A stretch of DNA of 64,000 bases from Thalassotalea algicola (GTDB lineage Bacteria > Pseudomonadota > Gammaproteobacteria > Enterobacterales > Alteromonadaceae). Shown here one piece after another: positions 16,826 to 25,760 of the stretch (the first letter of the stretch is position 1; every line of letters begins with the position of its first letter). The DNA is taken from positions 1-64,000 of the forward strand of contig NZ_JABBXH010000005.1 of assembly GCF_012932965.1 (NCBI RefSeq), given 5' to 3'. The notes under the pieces were generated by a model. The model did not search any database. It was not told the origin of the DNA and saw only the letters and a list, made by a program, of their open reading frames with translations. Position numbers and translations under genes: made by a program.

Positions 16826-17224
16826 ACATAGCTTATATATTGGGCAACGATGTAATGATGCTTGTAAATTTATTAATTTCTGGTTGACCAGTTGTCATTT
16901 TTGACCAAAAAATTAAATAAAAAAAATATGATATTTTTGTGAAAAAAAGATTGCAAAAGTAGAGGCCGTTATTTTTATGGGGCGTCCTTTGTTATCCACA
17001 GAAAATGTGGAAAGTTGGATAACTAATAATTCTGTGGATAACTCTGTGATTAAATCGCCATGCCTTAGATTAATTCAACGCTAGACAACAAAGCATGTAA
17101 ATATGATCAGTAAGTTGGTGACTATTGCATCAAGCAGTTAAAAAAATTGTTCCTTAGATTAGCAGTAAGTTTTCACGCGCTACCTATTAGTAGGTAAAAA
17201 TTAAGAGAGAATGATTAGAGCCCT
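16826..17224. other. Convergent intergenic region with DnaA-box sequences
   Basis: About 400 bases without a gene between two convergent genes. The first part (16861-16960) is very AT-rich. At 16992-17000 is a consensus DnaA box TTATCCACA and at 17033-17041 its inverse TGTGGATAA; a third near-match, TTGGATAAC, lies at 17015-17023. The two consensus boxes are part of a perfect 13-bp inverted repeat. Only one GATC is visible nearby and no dnaA, mnmG or other origin gene, so it is not called oriC. Confidence 0.6.
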
Positions 17225-18508
17225 TTATTCTTCGTGGCTCTGGCGAAGTATGTGTTCAGGCATGATGCGAACAGTTTTGATCATATTGTCGCTGACATCA
17301 ACGATCTCTACGGGGTAACCTGCGATCCGTACGCTTAATTTAGCCTGTGGAATATCTTCTAAATATTCAATAATTAGGCCGTTTAACGTTTTAGGGCCGT
17401 CTGTGGGTAAATCCCACGACATTTCCTTATTTATGTCTCGAATTGTCGCACTGCCGTCGACTAAATAAGAGCCATCAGGTTGCTGATGAACCTCTTCAGA
17501 TGGTGTAGGTGTCATTGTCGTGGTAAAGTCGCCCACAATCTCTTCTAGGATGTCTTCTAATGTGACCAATCCTTGGATGTCACCATACTCATCAACAACT
17601 AACCCTAATCGTTCTTTGGCATGTTGAAATTTCAGCAATTGAACATTTAATGGTGTGCCTTCTGGAATAAAATATAACTCGCGCACTGCTCGTAATAACG
17701 TTGCCTTGGTGAATTGGTTTTTTGACAATAACCGCAATGCATCGCGCATATGAATATAACCAACAACATCGTCTATGGTATCGCGATATAGCAATACACG
17801 TGTATGGTTAGATTGGGTGAGTTGTTTTTGGATTTTTTTCCAGTCTTCGTTGATATCAATTCCCACTAATTCGCTTCGTGGGATCATGATGTCTTCTACT
17901 GTGACGTTCTCTAAATCCAAGATGCCCACTAGCATATTTTGATCGCGTTCTGGCAGTAAAGCGCTGGATTCATTTACAACTGTCTTTAACTCTTCCGTAC
18001 TTAGGCTATGCTGTTCTCTTTGTTCTGAGCTAATACCTAAAATGGCTAAAAAACCATTAGTAATCCAATTAACAGCAACAACGAATGGAAATAGCAATTT
18101 AAGTAATAGCGAGAGGATGATTGAACTTGGAAACGCAACTTTTTCCGGGTACAAAGCCGCTAAAGTTTTTGGGGTAACTTCAGCAAAAATGAGTATGACT
18201 AATGTAAGAATTAAACCTGCATAGAATATGCCTGCATCACCAAAATATCGTGCGAAGATCACACCTGAAACCAATGAAGCAAAAACATTAACTAAGTTGT
18301 TGCCTATAAGGATCAGGCCGATTAATCGATCGGGCTTATCAAGTAATTTACTTACGCGTTTAGCACCTTTATGTTTTTGTTTTTCAAGGTGACGAAGTCG
18401 GTAACGATTTAATGACATCATGCCAGTTTCTGAGCCAGAAAAATATGCTGATATCAATATGAGTACACCTAATATTGAAAAGAGTGTACTAGTAGAAATG
18501 CTGTCCAA
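17225..18508 (-). CDS. corB: CNNM/CorB-type HlyC/CorC family transporter
   Basis: A 427-residue membrane protein linked to magnesium/cobalt export or homeostasis in its family. The N-terminal DUF21 membrane domain (about 1-180) includes SAYFSGSETGMMSLNRYRL. Two CBS domains follow (about 195-320, with VEDIMIPRSELVGID), then a C-terminal CorC/HlyC domain (DGSYLVDGSATIRDINKEM). It probably starts at TTG 18508, giving the family-typical MDSISTSTLF with AGGA upstream. It lies downstream of ypjD and near ffh, as yfjD does in E. coli. A 9-bp inverted repeat lies between ypjD and this gene. Confidence 0.88.
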   Translation of the reverse strand: MDSISTSTLFSILGVLILISAYFSGSETGMMSLNRYRLRHLEKQKHKGAKRVSKLLDKPDRLIGLILIGNNLVNVFASLVSGVIFARYFGDAGIFYAGLILTLVILIFAEVTPKTLAALYPEKVAFPSSIILSLLLKLLFPFVVAVNWITNGFLAILGISSEQREQHSLSTEELKTVVNESSALLPERDQNMLVGILDLENVTVEDIMIPRSELVGIDINEDWKKIQKQLTQSNHTRVLLYRDTIDDVVGYIHMRDALRLLSKNQFTKATLLRAVRELYFIPEGTPLNVQLLKFQHAKERLGLVVDEYGDIQGLVTLEDILEEIVGDFTTTMTPTPSEEVHQQPDGSYLVDGSATIRDINKEMSWDLPTDGPKTLNGLIIEYLEDIPQAKLSVRIAGYPVEIVDVSDNMIKTVRIMPEHILRQSHEE

Positions 18509-18536
18509 AAATGGGATCCTTTGTTGCCAATCATCT

Positions 18537-18563
18537 TGGCTTTTACTGTTGAAATAAAAGCCA
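18537..18563. repeat. Inverted repeat between ypjD and corB
   Basis: TGGCTTTTA (18537-18545) and TAAAAGCCA (18555-18563) form a perfect 9-bp stem with a 9-base loop, about 30 bases before the corB TTG start. It lacks a following T-run. It may be a weak attenuator or an mRNA-processing hairpin. Confidence 0.55.
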
Positions 18564-18585
18564 GTGTATCGTTATACCTTAAAAG

Positions 18586-19386
18586 TTAACTTAATAGAAA
18601 CTCTTTAACAAAACGGCTGCCAAAATAAGCTAACGTGAGCAATGTTGTCGCGATAATAGTTAAAGTTAACACTTTGTGTCCGCGCCAGCCTTTTTTATAG
18701 TGCCCCCAAAGTATAGTGATATATATTGATAAGGCGAATAAAGAAAGCACCGTTTTATGGGCGTTTTCTTTACTGAAAATACCATCTAAAAATAAGAAAC
18801 CAGTAATTTCGGTTGCTGCTAGTGCATTAGTACCAATAGCAAGAATAACGAACAGTTGTCGTTCAACTTGCATCAGTGGCGGTAAATGATTCACCGCAGC
18901 CAAGTTCTTCGATTTAAGCTTCATGTTGATATAGGCGACTTGAAAGCTATATAAGCATGCAATAATGAGTACACAGTAGGCAATCAGAGATAAGGTTATA
19001 TGGCTAATAACGCCAAATTTAGATATCGCGAGTGGTATATGGGCTACGTCAGGTAACACCATGGTTATTATCAACCAAACTCCTGCAAATGCATAAGTTG
19101 CTGGCTGCAATAAATTTAGTTTGTACTTAATCGCGACCAAAGTAATAAGTAATGTAATGACGACGCTGACAAAGGTTATTACATTGGGCAAGCTAAAATT
19201 AATTTGTTCGTTGGTAAATAACTGATTAGTGGCCAATAGCGTATGAGGGATTATTGCGAAACAAGCTAACATCAGCACAAGTAGCTGGTTAGGGCCTTTG
19301 CTATCAAATAATTTTGCTAAAATTAAAACTGTTGCTGATAAATAACAAATCACAGCAATTAAAGTACTAACGCCAATAAAGTCCAC
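18586..19386 (-). CDS. ypjD: CcsA-like inner membrane protein (YpjD family)
   Basis: A 266-residue protein with about eight hydrophobic segments from end to end, of the cytochrome c assembly (CcsA/CcmF-like) superfamily. The segment HKTVLSLFALSIYITILWGHYKKGWRGHK matches the conserved C-terminal region of this family, including the His and the WG motif. YpjD lies next to ffh in many gammaproteobacteria, but its role in haem handling is unproven. The start is GTG at 19386. Same strand as corB, 77 bases away. Confidence 0.85.
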   Translation of the reverse strand: MDFIGVSTLIAVICYLSATVLILAKLFDSKGPNQLLVLMLACFAIIPHTLLATNQLFTNEQINFSLPNVITFVSVVITLLITLVAIKYKLNLLQPATYAFAGVWLIITMVLPDVAHIPLAISKFGVISHITLSLIAYCVLIIACLYSFQVAYINMKLKSKNLAAVNHLPPLMQVERQLFVILAIGTNALAATEITGFLFLDGIFSKENAHKTVLSLFALSIYITILWGHYKKGWRGHKVLTLTIIATTLLTLAYFGSRFVKEFLLS

Positions 19387-19466
19387 TACTTATCCTATAG
19401 TGTTGTCCAACGAAAACTGGCTCAGTTTATCAGATTTGTCCACTAACGCCATGTTTGTCATTGTAA

Positions 19467-20531
19467 TTATTTAATTAATTTGATCCGTAACGGTTTAATC
19501 GCAGAAAAAGCTATAATTAATGCACAAAACGTTGTTAGCCAAAGTGGCAATAATTCATGGCTATGTTGCATATGGTGAGCAATGTCAATTCCCATGTACC
19601 CCACTAAACTATCGAGTAGCATGCCAAAACCTATTGCACAGGCACTGATCCCTGTTAAGTAACGAATTAACACGGCATTACCCATTTCGCTTTTAATAAC
19701 ACCTAGGGTTGAAATGTTAGTAGCCGGGCCTGCCATCATAAATACTAATGCTGTGCCTGGTGAAACACCTGCCATAATAAACCCGGCGGCAACAGGCGTT
19801 GACGCCGTCGCGCATATATACATTGGTATTGAGATAGCAATCATGATCAACATGGCAACAAGCCCGCTGCCATATTCAGTTAGAAATGATGTTGGGATAA
19901 ACGTTTTAACTAAGGTGGCGAATATAAGCCCAACCAATAACCACTTTATTAGATCATCAATAAGCTTAGTTAAGGCGTACTTAATTCCCGACAACGTTTT
20001 GTCGAAAAAGCTTTCTTTTGGTTGTTTAGCCGAAGAACAGCAAGATGTTTCGTTTTCTACTTTTGGCGCTTTTTTTGCGCAACATGAAGTGGTGGTTATG
20101 TTGTTTGGTGTATCAGTGTGTTTTGCCGTCTTTACTAAAAAGCCAGTGGCAATGGCAGACAATATCGCGCTAATGGGTCGAAAAATTGCAAATACAGGGC
20201 CAAGCATGGCATACGATACTGTAATTGAGTCTACTCCAGTTTCTGGGGTGGCGACTAAGAATGAAGAGGTTGCCTCAGGTGATGCTCCACTTCTTCTTAA
20301 TTCAGTTGCTACAGGAATTACGCCACATGAGCATAGTGGTAATGGTGCACCAATTAATGCTGCTTTTATAATGGCGAAATTACCAGCGCCTAAATGTTTG
20401 GATAATAAATTAGGTGGTAACCAAGCTTTCATTAAGCCTGCGATAAGTAAACCAAGTAATAACCAAGGGCTGGCATCTAACGTTAATTCTATAAAATTAC
20501 TGAGCAATAAACTTGCAGTTTCCACTTTCAT
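19467..20531 (-). CDS. SO_0444-type permease, putative Cu/Zn efflux (DUF318)
   Basis: A 354-residue polytopic permease of the DUF318/YraQ group. The N-terminus (NFIELTLDASPWLLLGLLIAGLMKAWLPP) and LCSCGVIPVATELRRSGASPEATSSFLVATPETGVDS are diagnostic. Between the two membrane halves a cytosolic-like loop holds two Cys pairs, TSCCAKK and TSCCSSAK (about residues 150-170), suited to soft-metal binding. Members of the SO_0444 family are linked to copper and zinc efflux; direction and ion are not shown by sequence. It is divergent from ffh and has no metal-responsive regulator beside it. Confidence 0.8.
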   Translation of the reverse strand: MKVETASLLLSNFIELTLDASPWLLLGLLIAGLMKAWLPPNLLSKHLGAGNFAIIKAALIGAPLPLCSCGVIPVATELRRSGASPEATSSFLVATPETGVDSITVSYAMLGPVFAIFRPISAILSAIATGFLVKTAKHTDTPNNITTTSCCAKKAPKVENETSCCSSAKQPKESFFDKTLSGIKYALTKLIDDLIKWLLVGLIFATLVKTFIPTSFLTEYGSGLVAMLIMIAISIPMYICATASTPVAAGFIMAGVSPGTALVFMMAGPATNISTLGVIKSEMGNAVLIRYLTGISACAIGFGMLLDSLVGYMGIDIAHHMQHSHELLPLWLTTFCALIIAFSAIKPLRIKLIK

Positions 20532-20679
20532 CCCAATATTTAAGATAGTAGTGATAGCGTATCACAAATGTGACAAACGTTGATATTCGCTATCGAATGT
20601 TGCTTGCTTATTTTAATTGCTTGGCGAAAGAGTATAATGGCGAGCAGAATTATTTACCCATTTGTTGTTTGAGACTTTC

Positions 20680-22074
20680 ATGTTCGAGAATTTGTCAGAT
20701 CGTTTAACTAAAACGCTTAAAAATATTAGCGGTCGTGGCCGCCTTACCGAAGACAATATTAAAGATACGCTACGCGAAGTACGCATGGCCTTGCTAGAGG
20801 CTGATGTGGCGCTTCCGGTTATTCGTGAGTTTATTGCTAAAGTAAAAGAACGTGCAGTTGGACAGGAAGTATCTAAAAGCTTAACGCCAGGTCAAGTATT
20901 CGTAAAAATAGTTCGTACAGAACTTGAAGCTGCGATGGGTGAAGTTAATGAAGCATTAGATTTAAAAGCAACGCCGCCTGCGGTTGTTTTAATGGCAGGT
21001 TTACAAGGTGCAGGTAAAACCACCTCTGTCGCTAAATTGTCTAAGTTTCTAAAAGATAGAGAAAAGAAAAAAGTATTAGTGGTAAGTGCTGACGTATATC
21101 GTCCAGCAGCGATTAAACAGCTAGAAACACTTGCTAGCGAAGTAGGTGTTGATTTTTTCCCAAGTGATATTAAACAAAAGCCTGTTGATATCGCTAATGC
21201 TGCAATTGAACATGCAAAGAAGAATTTCTTTGATGTATTAATCGTTGATACTGCAGGTCGCTTACATGTTGATGAAGACATGATGGGTGAAATACAAGCA
21301 TTACATGCAGCTATTACACCTGTAGAAACTTTATTTACCGTTGATGCTATGACGGGTCAAGATGCGGCAAATACAGCTAAAGCGTTTAATGACGCATTGC
21401 CTCTTACTGGTGTTGTACTAACTAAAACAGACGGTGATGCTAGAGGTGGTGCTGCACTGTCTATTCGTCACATTACAGGTAAACCAATCAAGTTTATTGG
21501 TGTTGGTGAAAAAACTGATGCGTTAGAACCTTTCCACCCTGATCGTATTGCATCTCGAATTTTGGGTATGGGTGATGTTCTGTCACTTATCGAAGAAGTA
21601 GAGCAAAAAGTTGACAAAAAGAAAGCCGAAAAAATGGCGAAGAAAATTAAATCAGGTAAAGGGTTTGATTTAGAAGACTTCCGTGAGCAACTAGTGCAAA
21701 TGAAAAATATGGGCGGCATGATGGGCCTTATGGACAAGTTGCCTGGTATGGGCAATATGTCAGAACAAATTAAAGGCCAAATGGATGATAAATTAACGGT
21801 TCGAATGGAAGCGATTATCAATTCAATGACGCCTGCTGAGCGAGCACGTCCAGAAGTTATTAAAGGTTCGCGTAAGCGTAGAATTGCGGCTGGCTCCGGT
21901 ACCCAAATTCAAGACGTTAATAAGTTATTGAAGCAGTTTACCCAAATGCAAAAAATGATGAAGAAAATGTCAGGAAAAGGTGGCATGCAGAAAATGATGC
22001 GTGGAATGAAAGGCATGATGCCACCTGGTGGAATGGGTGGTATGGGGGGCGGTGGCGGAATGTTTGGCCGCTAA
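20680..22074 (+). CDS. ffh: Signal recognition particle GTPase Ffh
   Basis: A 464-residue SRP54 homologue that binds 4.5S RNA and targets membrane proteins to the SecYEG/YidC translocon through FtsY. The N-terminal helical domain is about 1-90. The GTPase domain has G1 GLQGAGKTT at 107-115, DTAGR at 190-194 and TKTDG further on. The Met-rich M domain ends in a flexible KMMRGMKGMMPPGGMGG tail. Start at 20680 gives the universal MFENLSDRL; an in-frame upstream start is not needed. A TATAAT lies at 20633-20638, without a good -35. A strong terminator follows. Confidence 0.98.
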   Translation: MFENLSDRLTKTLKNISGRGRLTEDNIKDTLREVRMALLEADVALPVIREFIAKVKERAVGQEVSKSLTPGQVFVKIVRTELEAAMGEVNEALDLKATPPAVVLMAGLQGAGKTTSVAKLSKFLKDREKKKVLVVSADVYRPAAIKQLETLASEVGVDFFPSDIKQKPVDIANAAIEHAKKNFFDVLIVDTAGRLHVDEDMMGEIQALHAAITPVETLFTVDAMTGQDAANTAKAFNDALPLTGVVLTKTDGDARGGAALSIRHITGKPIKFIGVGEKTDALEPFHPDRIASRILGMGDVLSLIEEVEQKVDKKKAEKMAKKIKSGKGFDLEDFREQLVQMKNMGGMMGLMDKLPGMGNMSEQIKGQMDDKLTVRMEAIINSMTPAERARPEVIKGSRKRRIAAGSGTQIQDVNKLLKQFTQMQKMMKKMSGKGGMQKMMRGMKGMMPPGGMGGMGGGGGMFGR

Positions 22075-22095
22075 TAAAACGCTATAAATCAAAAG

Positions 22096-22133
22096 AAAAA
22101 CCGTAGTTGTTACAACACAGCTACGGTTTTTTT
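22096..22133 (+). terminator. Intrinsic terminator after ffh
   Basis: AAAACCGTAG and CTACGGTTTT form a stem around a small inner palindrome (GTTGTTACAAC), followed by a T-rich run. Confidence 0.88.
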
Positions 22134-22181
22134 CTTATTTGCCGCTATATTTAAAGTGAACTAAATTAATCGGTATGTTTT

Positions 22182-22412
22182 ATGGTAGAACAAGAAATAC
22201 TCAGTCAAGCAGATTTAGACAAGCTGTTGCATATCAATGAGTTCTTGGAACAAAAGCAAGAGGATTCATTAGTAAGTGAAATTAAGTTGGCAATATTAGA
22301 CTCCGGTCAACTTGAGCTAAGACAATGGCAGGCATTACGTGCACAAATTCGAGAAATTGAAGAGCTTATCCCACACATAGATCTTATTATTAAACTAAAA
22401 AAAGAAACTTAA
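22182..22412 (+). CDS. Small acidic helical protein of unknown function
   Basis: A 76-residue protein, rich in Glu, Leu and Gln, with no signal or membrane segment and probably all helix (SQADLDKLLHINEFLEQKQ; RAQIREIEELIPHIDLIIKLKK). I do not recognise it. It stands alone between the ffh terminator and the rpsP promoter. No strong ribosome binding site precedes the ATG, but the coding composition is native-like and the frame is clean. It could be a small regulator or a lineage-specific protein. Confidence 0.55.
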   Translation: MVEQEILSQADLDKLLHINEFLEQKQEDSLVSEIKLAILDSGQLELRQWQALRAQIREIEELIPHIDLIIKLKKET

Positions 22413-22469
22413 CCCTGAAGGGAGTTTTTAAGTTTCCAAATTTGAAAAGTTATCGACAGACTATAATAT

Positions 22470-22497
22470 TTGCAATTTTCGTGGAAAAGCGTAGAAT
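22470..22497 (+). promoter_or_regulatory. Probable sigma70 promoter of the rpsP operon
   Basis: TTGCAA (22470-22475), 16-base spacer, TAGAAT (22492-22497), followed by the GC-rich stretch ACGCGAGC, a discriminator of the kind expected for growth-rate-controlled ribosomal promoters. A second possible promoter is TTGAAA (22442-22447) with TAATAT (22464-22469). Confidence 0.55.
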
Positions 22498-22584
22498 ACG
22501 CGAGCTTTTCTGTCTGTACTGAAAATTCGTCGGATAGGAAGTGTCTGGAAAATTCGTTTTAACATTAAATATATAGAGGACGGT

Positions 22585-22833
22585 ATGGTTACCATTCGTT
22601 TAGCTCGTGGTGGCGCGAAGAAGCGTCCATTCTATCAGGTAGTTGTTGCAGACAGCCGTAATTCTCGCGATGGTCGTTTCATCGAGAAAATTGGTTTCTT
22701 CAACCCATCAGCACAAGGTCAAGCGGAGAAATTACGTTTAGACCTAGACCGTATCAACCATTGGGTTGGTCAAGGCGCTGGTTTATCTGATCGTGTGGCT
22801 AAGTTAGTTAAAGACGCTCAAGCGGCTGCTTAA
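22585..22833 (+). CDS. rpsP: 30S ribosomal protein bS16
   Basis: An 82-residue bS16, full length. [25 protein letters not shown] at the N-terminus and [14 protein letters not shown] are diagnostic. It belongs to the body of the small subunit and is needed for its assembly. GAGGACGG precedes the ATG. First gene of the rpsP-rimM-trmD-rplS operon. Confidence 0.98.
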   Translation: MVTIRLARGGAKKRPFYQVVVADSRNSRDGRFIEKIGFFNPSAQGQAEKLRLDLDRINHWVGQGAGLSDRVAKLVKDAQAAA

Positions 22834-22860
22834 TTGATTTAGTAAGTTTGAGGGAATTTG

Positions 22861-23391
22861 GTGAGTAATATGGGCGAAAAAGTCCTCCTAGGTAAAGTAG
22901 GCGCAGTTTACGGCATCAAAGGTTGGGTTAAAATCCACTCGTTTACTGAAGATCCACAAGCAATTTTTGACTATGCACCTTGGTCGTTAAAATTAGGTGG
23001 TAAAGAACAGCCAATTGAAGTTATTGATTGGCGCAAACATAACAATGGCTTAATTGCTAAAGTTGCCAAAATCGACGATAGAGATGACGCTCAACGTATT
23101 GTTGGCTCAGAAATATTTGTTGATTCTAGTCTGCTACCTGACTTACCTGAAGGTGAGTTTTATTGGCGAGATTTAATTGGCATGAGTGTTGTGACTGATA
23201 AAGGCTATGACCTTGGTCAGGTTTCCGACATTATGGAAACAGGCGCTAATGATGTATTGGTTGTAAAAGCTAATCGTAATGATGGCTTTGGTAAGAAAGA
23301 AAGGTTAATTCCTTATATTTTTGACCAAGTTGTTGTTTCGGTAAGCAATGAAAATAAACAAATTTGTGTTGACTGGGACCCAGGTTTTTAA
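22861..23391 (+). CDS. rimM: Ribosome maturation factor RimM
   Basis: A 176-residue 16S rRNA processing factor that helps form the 30S head. It has an N-terminal RimM beta-barrel (LLGKVGAVYGIKGWVKIHSFTE) and a C-terminal PRC-barrel-like domain (EFYWRDLIGMSVV ... ETGANDVLVVK, LIPYI). The start is probably GTG 22861, 5 bases after GAGGGA; TTG 22858 and ATG 22870 are alternatives. It lies 27 bases after rpsP and is followed closely by trmD. Confidence 0.95.
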   Translation: MSNMGEKVLLGKVGAVYGIKGWVKIHSFTEDPQAIFDYAPWSLKLGGKEQPIEVIDWRKHNNGLIAKVAKIDDRDDAQRIVGSEIFVDSSLLPDLPEGEFYWRDLIGMSVVTDKGYDLGQVSDIMETGANDVLVVKANRNDGFGKKERLIPYIFDQVVVSVSNENKQICVDWDPGF

Positions 23392-23409
23392 ACTGTGACG
23401 AGCTGCAAA

Positions 23410-24183
23410 ATGTGGATAGGGGTGATAAGCCTTTTTCCTGAAATGTTTGACGCAATCACAGAATACGGGGTGACAGGCCGAGCGATTCGTAAAGGACTTG
23501 TTGAGTTTCATAAGTGGAACCCAAGAGACTTTACCCATGATAAACATCGCACAGTGGACGACCGACCTTATGGCGGTGGACCGGGGATGTTAATGATGGT
23601 GCAACCGCTACGCGATGCTATTCATGCAGCCAAAGCGAAAGCGGTGGAAGATGGTAGAAACGCTAAGGTGATTTATTTATCACCACAAGGCCGGAAGTTG
23701 GACCAAGTTGGTGTAAGTGAACTTGCACAAGATGACTGCCTGATATTTGTAGCAGGCCGTTATGAAGGAATAGACGAACGGATCATTGAATCAGATATTG
23801 ATGAAGAATGGTCAGTTGGTGATTACATATTAAGTGGCGGTGAATTGCCGGCAATGAATGTAATTGATGCGGTAGCGCGTTTTGTTCCAGGTGTATTAGG
23901 GCATGAACAATCAGCAGAGCAAGACTCATTCGCTGATGGTTTACTAGATTGTCCTCACTATACAAGACCAGAAGTATTAGACGCTAACTCTGAACAAGAG
24001 AGGTCGGTACCAAAAGTTTTGTTAAGTGGTAATCACGAACACATAAGACAATGGCGACAATTTCAATCACTTGAGAGAACATGGCTCAGGCGACCAGAAC
24101 TTTTAACTGACCTAGCTCTGACGGCAGAACAAGTTGAGATGCTTAATGAAATTAAGCGAAAAGCTGCTGACCGTGAATCCTAG
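23410..24183 (+). CDS. trmD: tRNA (guanine-N1-)-methyltransferase
   Basis: A 257-residue TrmD that uses S-adenosylmethionine to methylate G37 of tRNAs with a G36G37 sequence, preventing frameshifts. [25 protein letters not shown] opens the protein; the knotted methyl-donor site is formed by [21 protein letters not shown] and [15 protein letters not shown]. The start at 23410 matches the family; an in-frame GTG at 23395 would add five residues. Operon position is standard. Confidence 0.97.
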   Translation: MWIGVISLFPEMFDAITEYGVTGRAIRKGLVEFHKWNPRDFTHDKHRTVDDRPYGGGPGMLMMVQPLRDAIHAAKAKAVEDGRNAKVIYLSPQGRKLDQVGVSELAQDDCLIFVAGRYEGIDERIIESDIDEEWSVGDYILSGGELPAMNVIDAVARFVPGVLGHEQSAEQDSFADGLLDCPHYTRPEVLDANSEQERSVPKVLLSGNHEHIRQWRQFQSLERTWLRRPELLTDLALTAEQVEMLNEIKRKAADRES

Positions 24184-24195
24184 GAAGAGGTAATT

Positions 24196-24549
24196 ATGAG
24201 TAACATTATTAAGGCTCTTGAACAAGAGCAAATGAAAACTGACTTACCTGCGTTCGCGCAAGGTGACACAGTTGTTGTACAAGTTAAAGTAAAAGAAGGT
24301 GACAAAGAACGTCTTCAAGCATTTGAAGGTGTTGTTTTAGCTGTTAAAAACCGTGGTTTACATTCTGCATTCACTGTTCGTAAAATTTCAAACGGTGTTG
24401 GTGTTGAGCGTGTATTCCAGACACATAGCCCAGTAGTTGATTCTATCGAAGTTAAACGCCGCGGTGATGTTCGTCAATCTAAACTTTACTATTTACGCGA
24501 GCGCTCTGGTCGTTCTGCGCGTATCAAAGAGAAGTTGGCGAAGAAGTAA
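24196..24549 (+). CDS. rplS: 50S ribosomal protein bL19
   Basis: A 117-residue bL19, normal length. Diagnostic stretches are [40 protein letters not shown] and the C-terminal [19 protein letters not shown]. It lies at the 30S-50S interface. Last gene of the operon, 12 bases after trmD, with AGGAAGAGG as ribosome binding site. Confidence 0.98.
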   Translation: MSNIIKALEQEQMKTDLPAFAQGDTVVVQVKVKEGDKERLQAFEGVVLAVKNRGLHSAFTVRKISNGVGVERVFQTHSPVVDSIEVKRRGDVRQSKLYYLRERSGRSARIKEKLAKK

Positions 24550-24590
24550 CTTTTACTTTAAAAGTATTACTTTTATACCCCAGATTAAAA

Positions 24591-24616
24591 AGCCCGAGCA
24601 TTGCTCGGGCTTTTTT
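24591..24616 (+). terminator. Intrinsic terminator of the rpsP operon
   Basis: AGCCCGAGC, two-base loop, GCTCGGGC, then a T-run. Confidence 0.92.
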
Positions 24617-24779
24617 GTTTTGTTACACGTCACAAATTAAATCAAAATTTCTCCATTCAATAGTAAGTTCGTTTTGACGATAGAAGATATAAGCGTAAGC
24701 AGTAACTTAATACATTGCGCATGAATTTTGTGGCAAAGTAATGAGTTATTCAGATCAAAGTAGAAAGGAGTCCTTCATA

Positions 24780-25745
24780 ATGAATAAATTAAATTGGGGA
24801 ATTGTTAGTACCGGTAGAATAGCTGAACAATTCGCTTCAGATATGGCATTTGTTAGCAATGGGAAAATGTTAGCCGTTGCTGCTCGAAAGCTAGAAGATG
24901 CCGAAGAATTTGCGAGTAGATTTGAAATAGAACGCGCCTACGCTAGTTATCAGGCAATGTTTGACGACCCAGATATTGATGTGGTCTATATTGGAACACC
25001 TCATACACTACATTTTGATCAAGCACGAGATGCTATTTTAGCTGGCAAGCACGTTTTGTGTGAAAAGCCAGTTACGATAAGCAGCGCTCAATGCCAAGAG
25101 CTGTCCAAATTAGCCAAGTCACAAGGTGTTTTTTTGATGGAAGCTATGTGGACGTATTTTTTACCTGCAATTCAACAAGCAAAGCGGTGGGTTGATGCAG
25201 GGCGAATAGGCAATCTAAAGCATGTCAAAGCAGATTTTGGTTATCCTATGCCGTATTCACCTGAAACTCGAGTATATAACAAAGCGCTAGCTGGCGGTTG
25301 TTTGTTAGATATGGGGATTTATCCTATCGCCATTGCCGGTTATTTTCTTAATAATGTTAATGCCGATTGGTATGTAAGTGCGGAGTTTGCACCTAACGGT
25401 GTTGAAAATGATGTAATTATGTTGGCAGATTTTGGTGGAAAAAAAGCCACTTTAGCAACATCTTTTCAATGTAAATTAAACAACTACGCTTATATTATTG
25501 GAGACAAAGGTTATATTGCCATTCATGACTTTTGGCGTGCAAAGGATTGTTCTTTATATATTCTGGAAGAAGAAGTTGAACACTTTGAAGACAGCCGAGA
25601 CTCCATTGGTTTGAACTATGAAGCACAAGCGGTAGCTGAAGATATTTTTGCAGGTAAGCTAGAGTCAGATGTAGTAACACATGGAAAAAGTTTGTGGCTT
25701 CAAACACAGATGGAAAACGTCAAAAGTTTATTTGATAGGAATTAA
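24780..25745 (+). CDS. Gfo/Idh/MocA family NAD(P)-dependent oxidoreductase
   Basis: A 321-residue dehydrogenase. The N-terminal Rossmann domain starts WGIVSTGRIAEQF; YIGTPHTLHFDQARDAILAGKHVLCEKP carries the conserved EKP lysine. The C-terminal domain includes GGCLLDMGIYPIAIA, the family's DxGxxxxD-like region. It resembles dihydrodiol/xylose-dehydrogenase-type members; the sugar or polyol substrate is not determined. The start at 24780 is chosen because AGGAG lies ahead of it; an ATG at 24741 is less likely. Monocistronic, followed by a hairpin. Confidence 0.85.
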   Translation: MNKLNWGIVSTGRIAEQFASDMAFVSNGKMLAVAARKLEDAEEFASRFEIERAYASYQAMFDDPDIDVVYIGTPHTLHFDQARDAILAGKHVLCEKPVTISSAQCQELSKLAKSQGVFLMEAMWTYFLPAIQQAKRWVDAGRIGNLKHVKADFGYPMPYSPETRVYNKALAGGCLLDMGIYPIAIAGYFLNNVNADWYVSAEFAPNGVENDVIMLADFGGKKATLATSFQCKLNNYAYIIGDKGYIAIHDFWRAKDCSLYILEEEVEHFEDSRDSIGLNYEAQAVAEDIFAGKLESDVVTHGKSLWLQTQMENVKSLFDRN

Positions 25746-25760
25746 AATGAGAAATTGAAC

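Noticed and set aside
16861-17042. Possible chromosomal origin (oriC)
   Set aside because: DnaA boxes and AT-rich DNA are present, but GATC sites are scarce and none of the usual origin genes (dnaA, dnaN, mnmG, rsmG) is near.
19714-20583. 289-codon plus-strand open frame opposite the metal permease
   Set aside because: It lies wholly antisense to a well-supported membrane protein and its sequence is a reverse image of that gene's codon use; no domain is recognisable.
20617-20638. Complete ffh promoter
   Set aside because: TATAAT at 20633 is perfect, but TTGCTT lies only 10 bases upstream and the next TTGCTT 27 bases upstream, so no proper -35 can be assigned.
20891-21821. Minus-strand open frames opposite ffh
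   Set aside because: Antisense to a highly conserved gene; Ser/Ile-rich translations typical of shadow frames.
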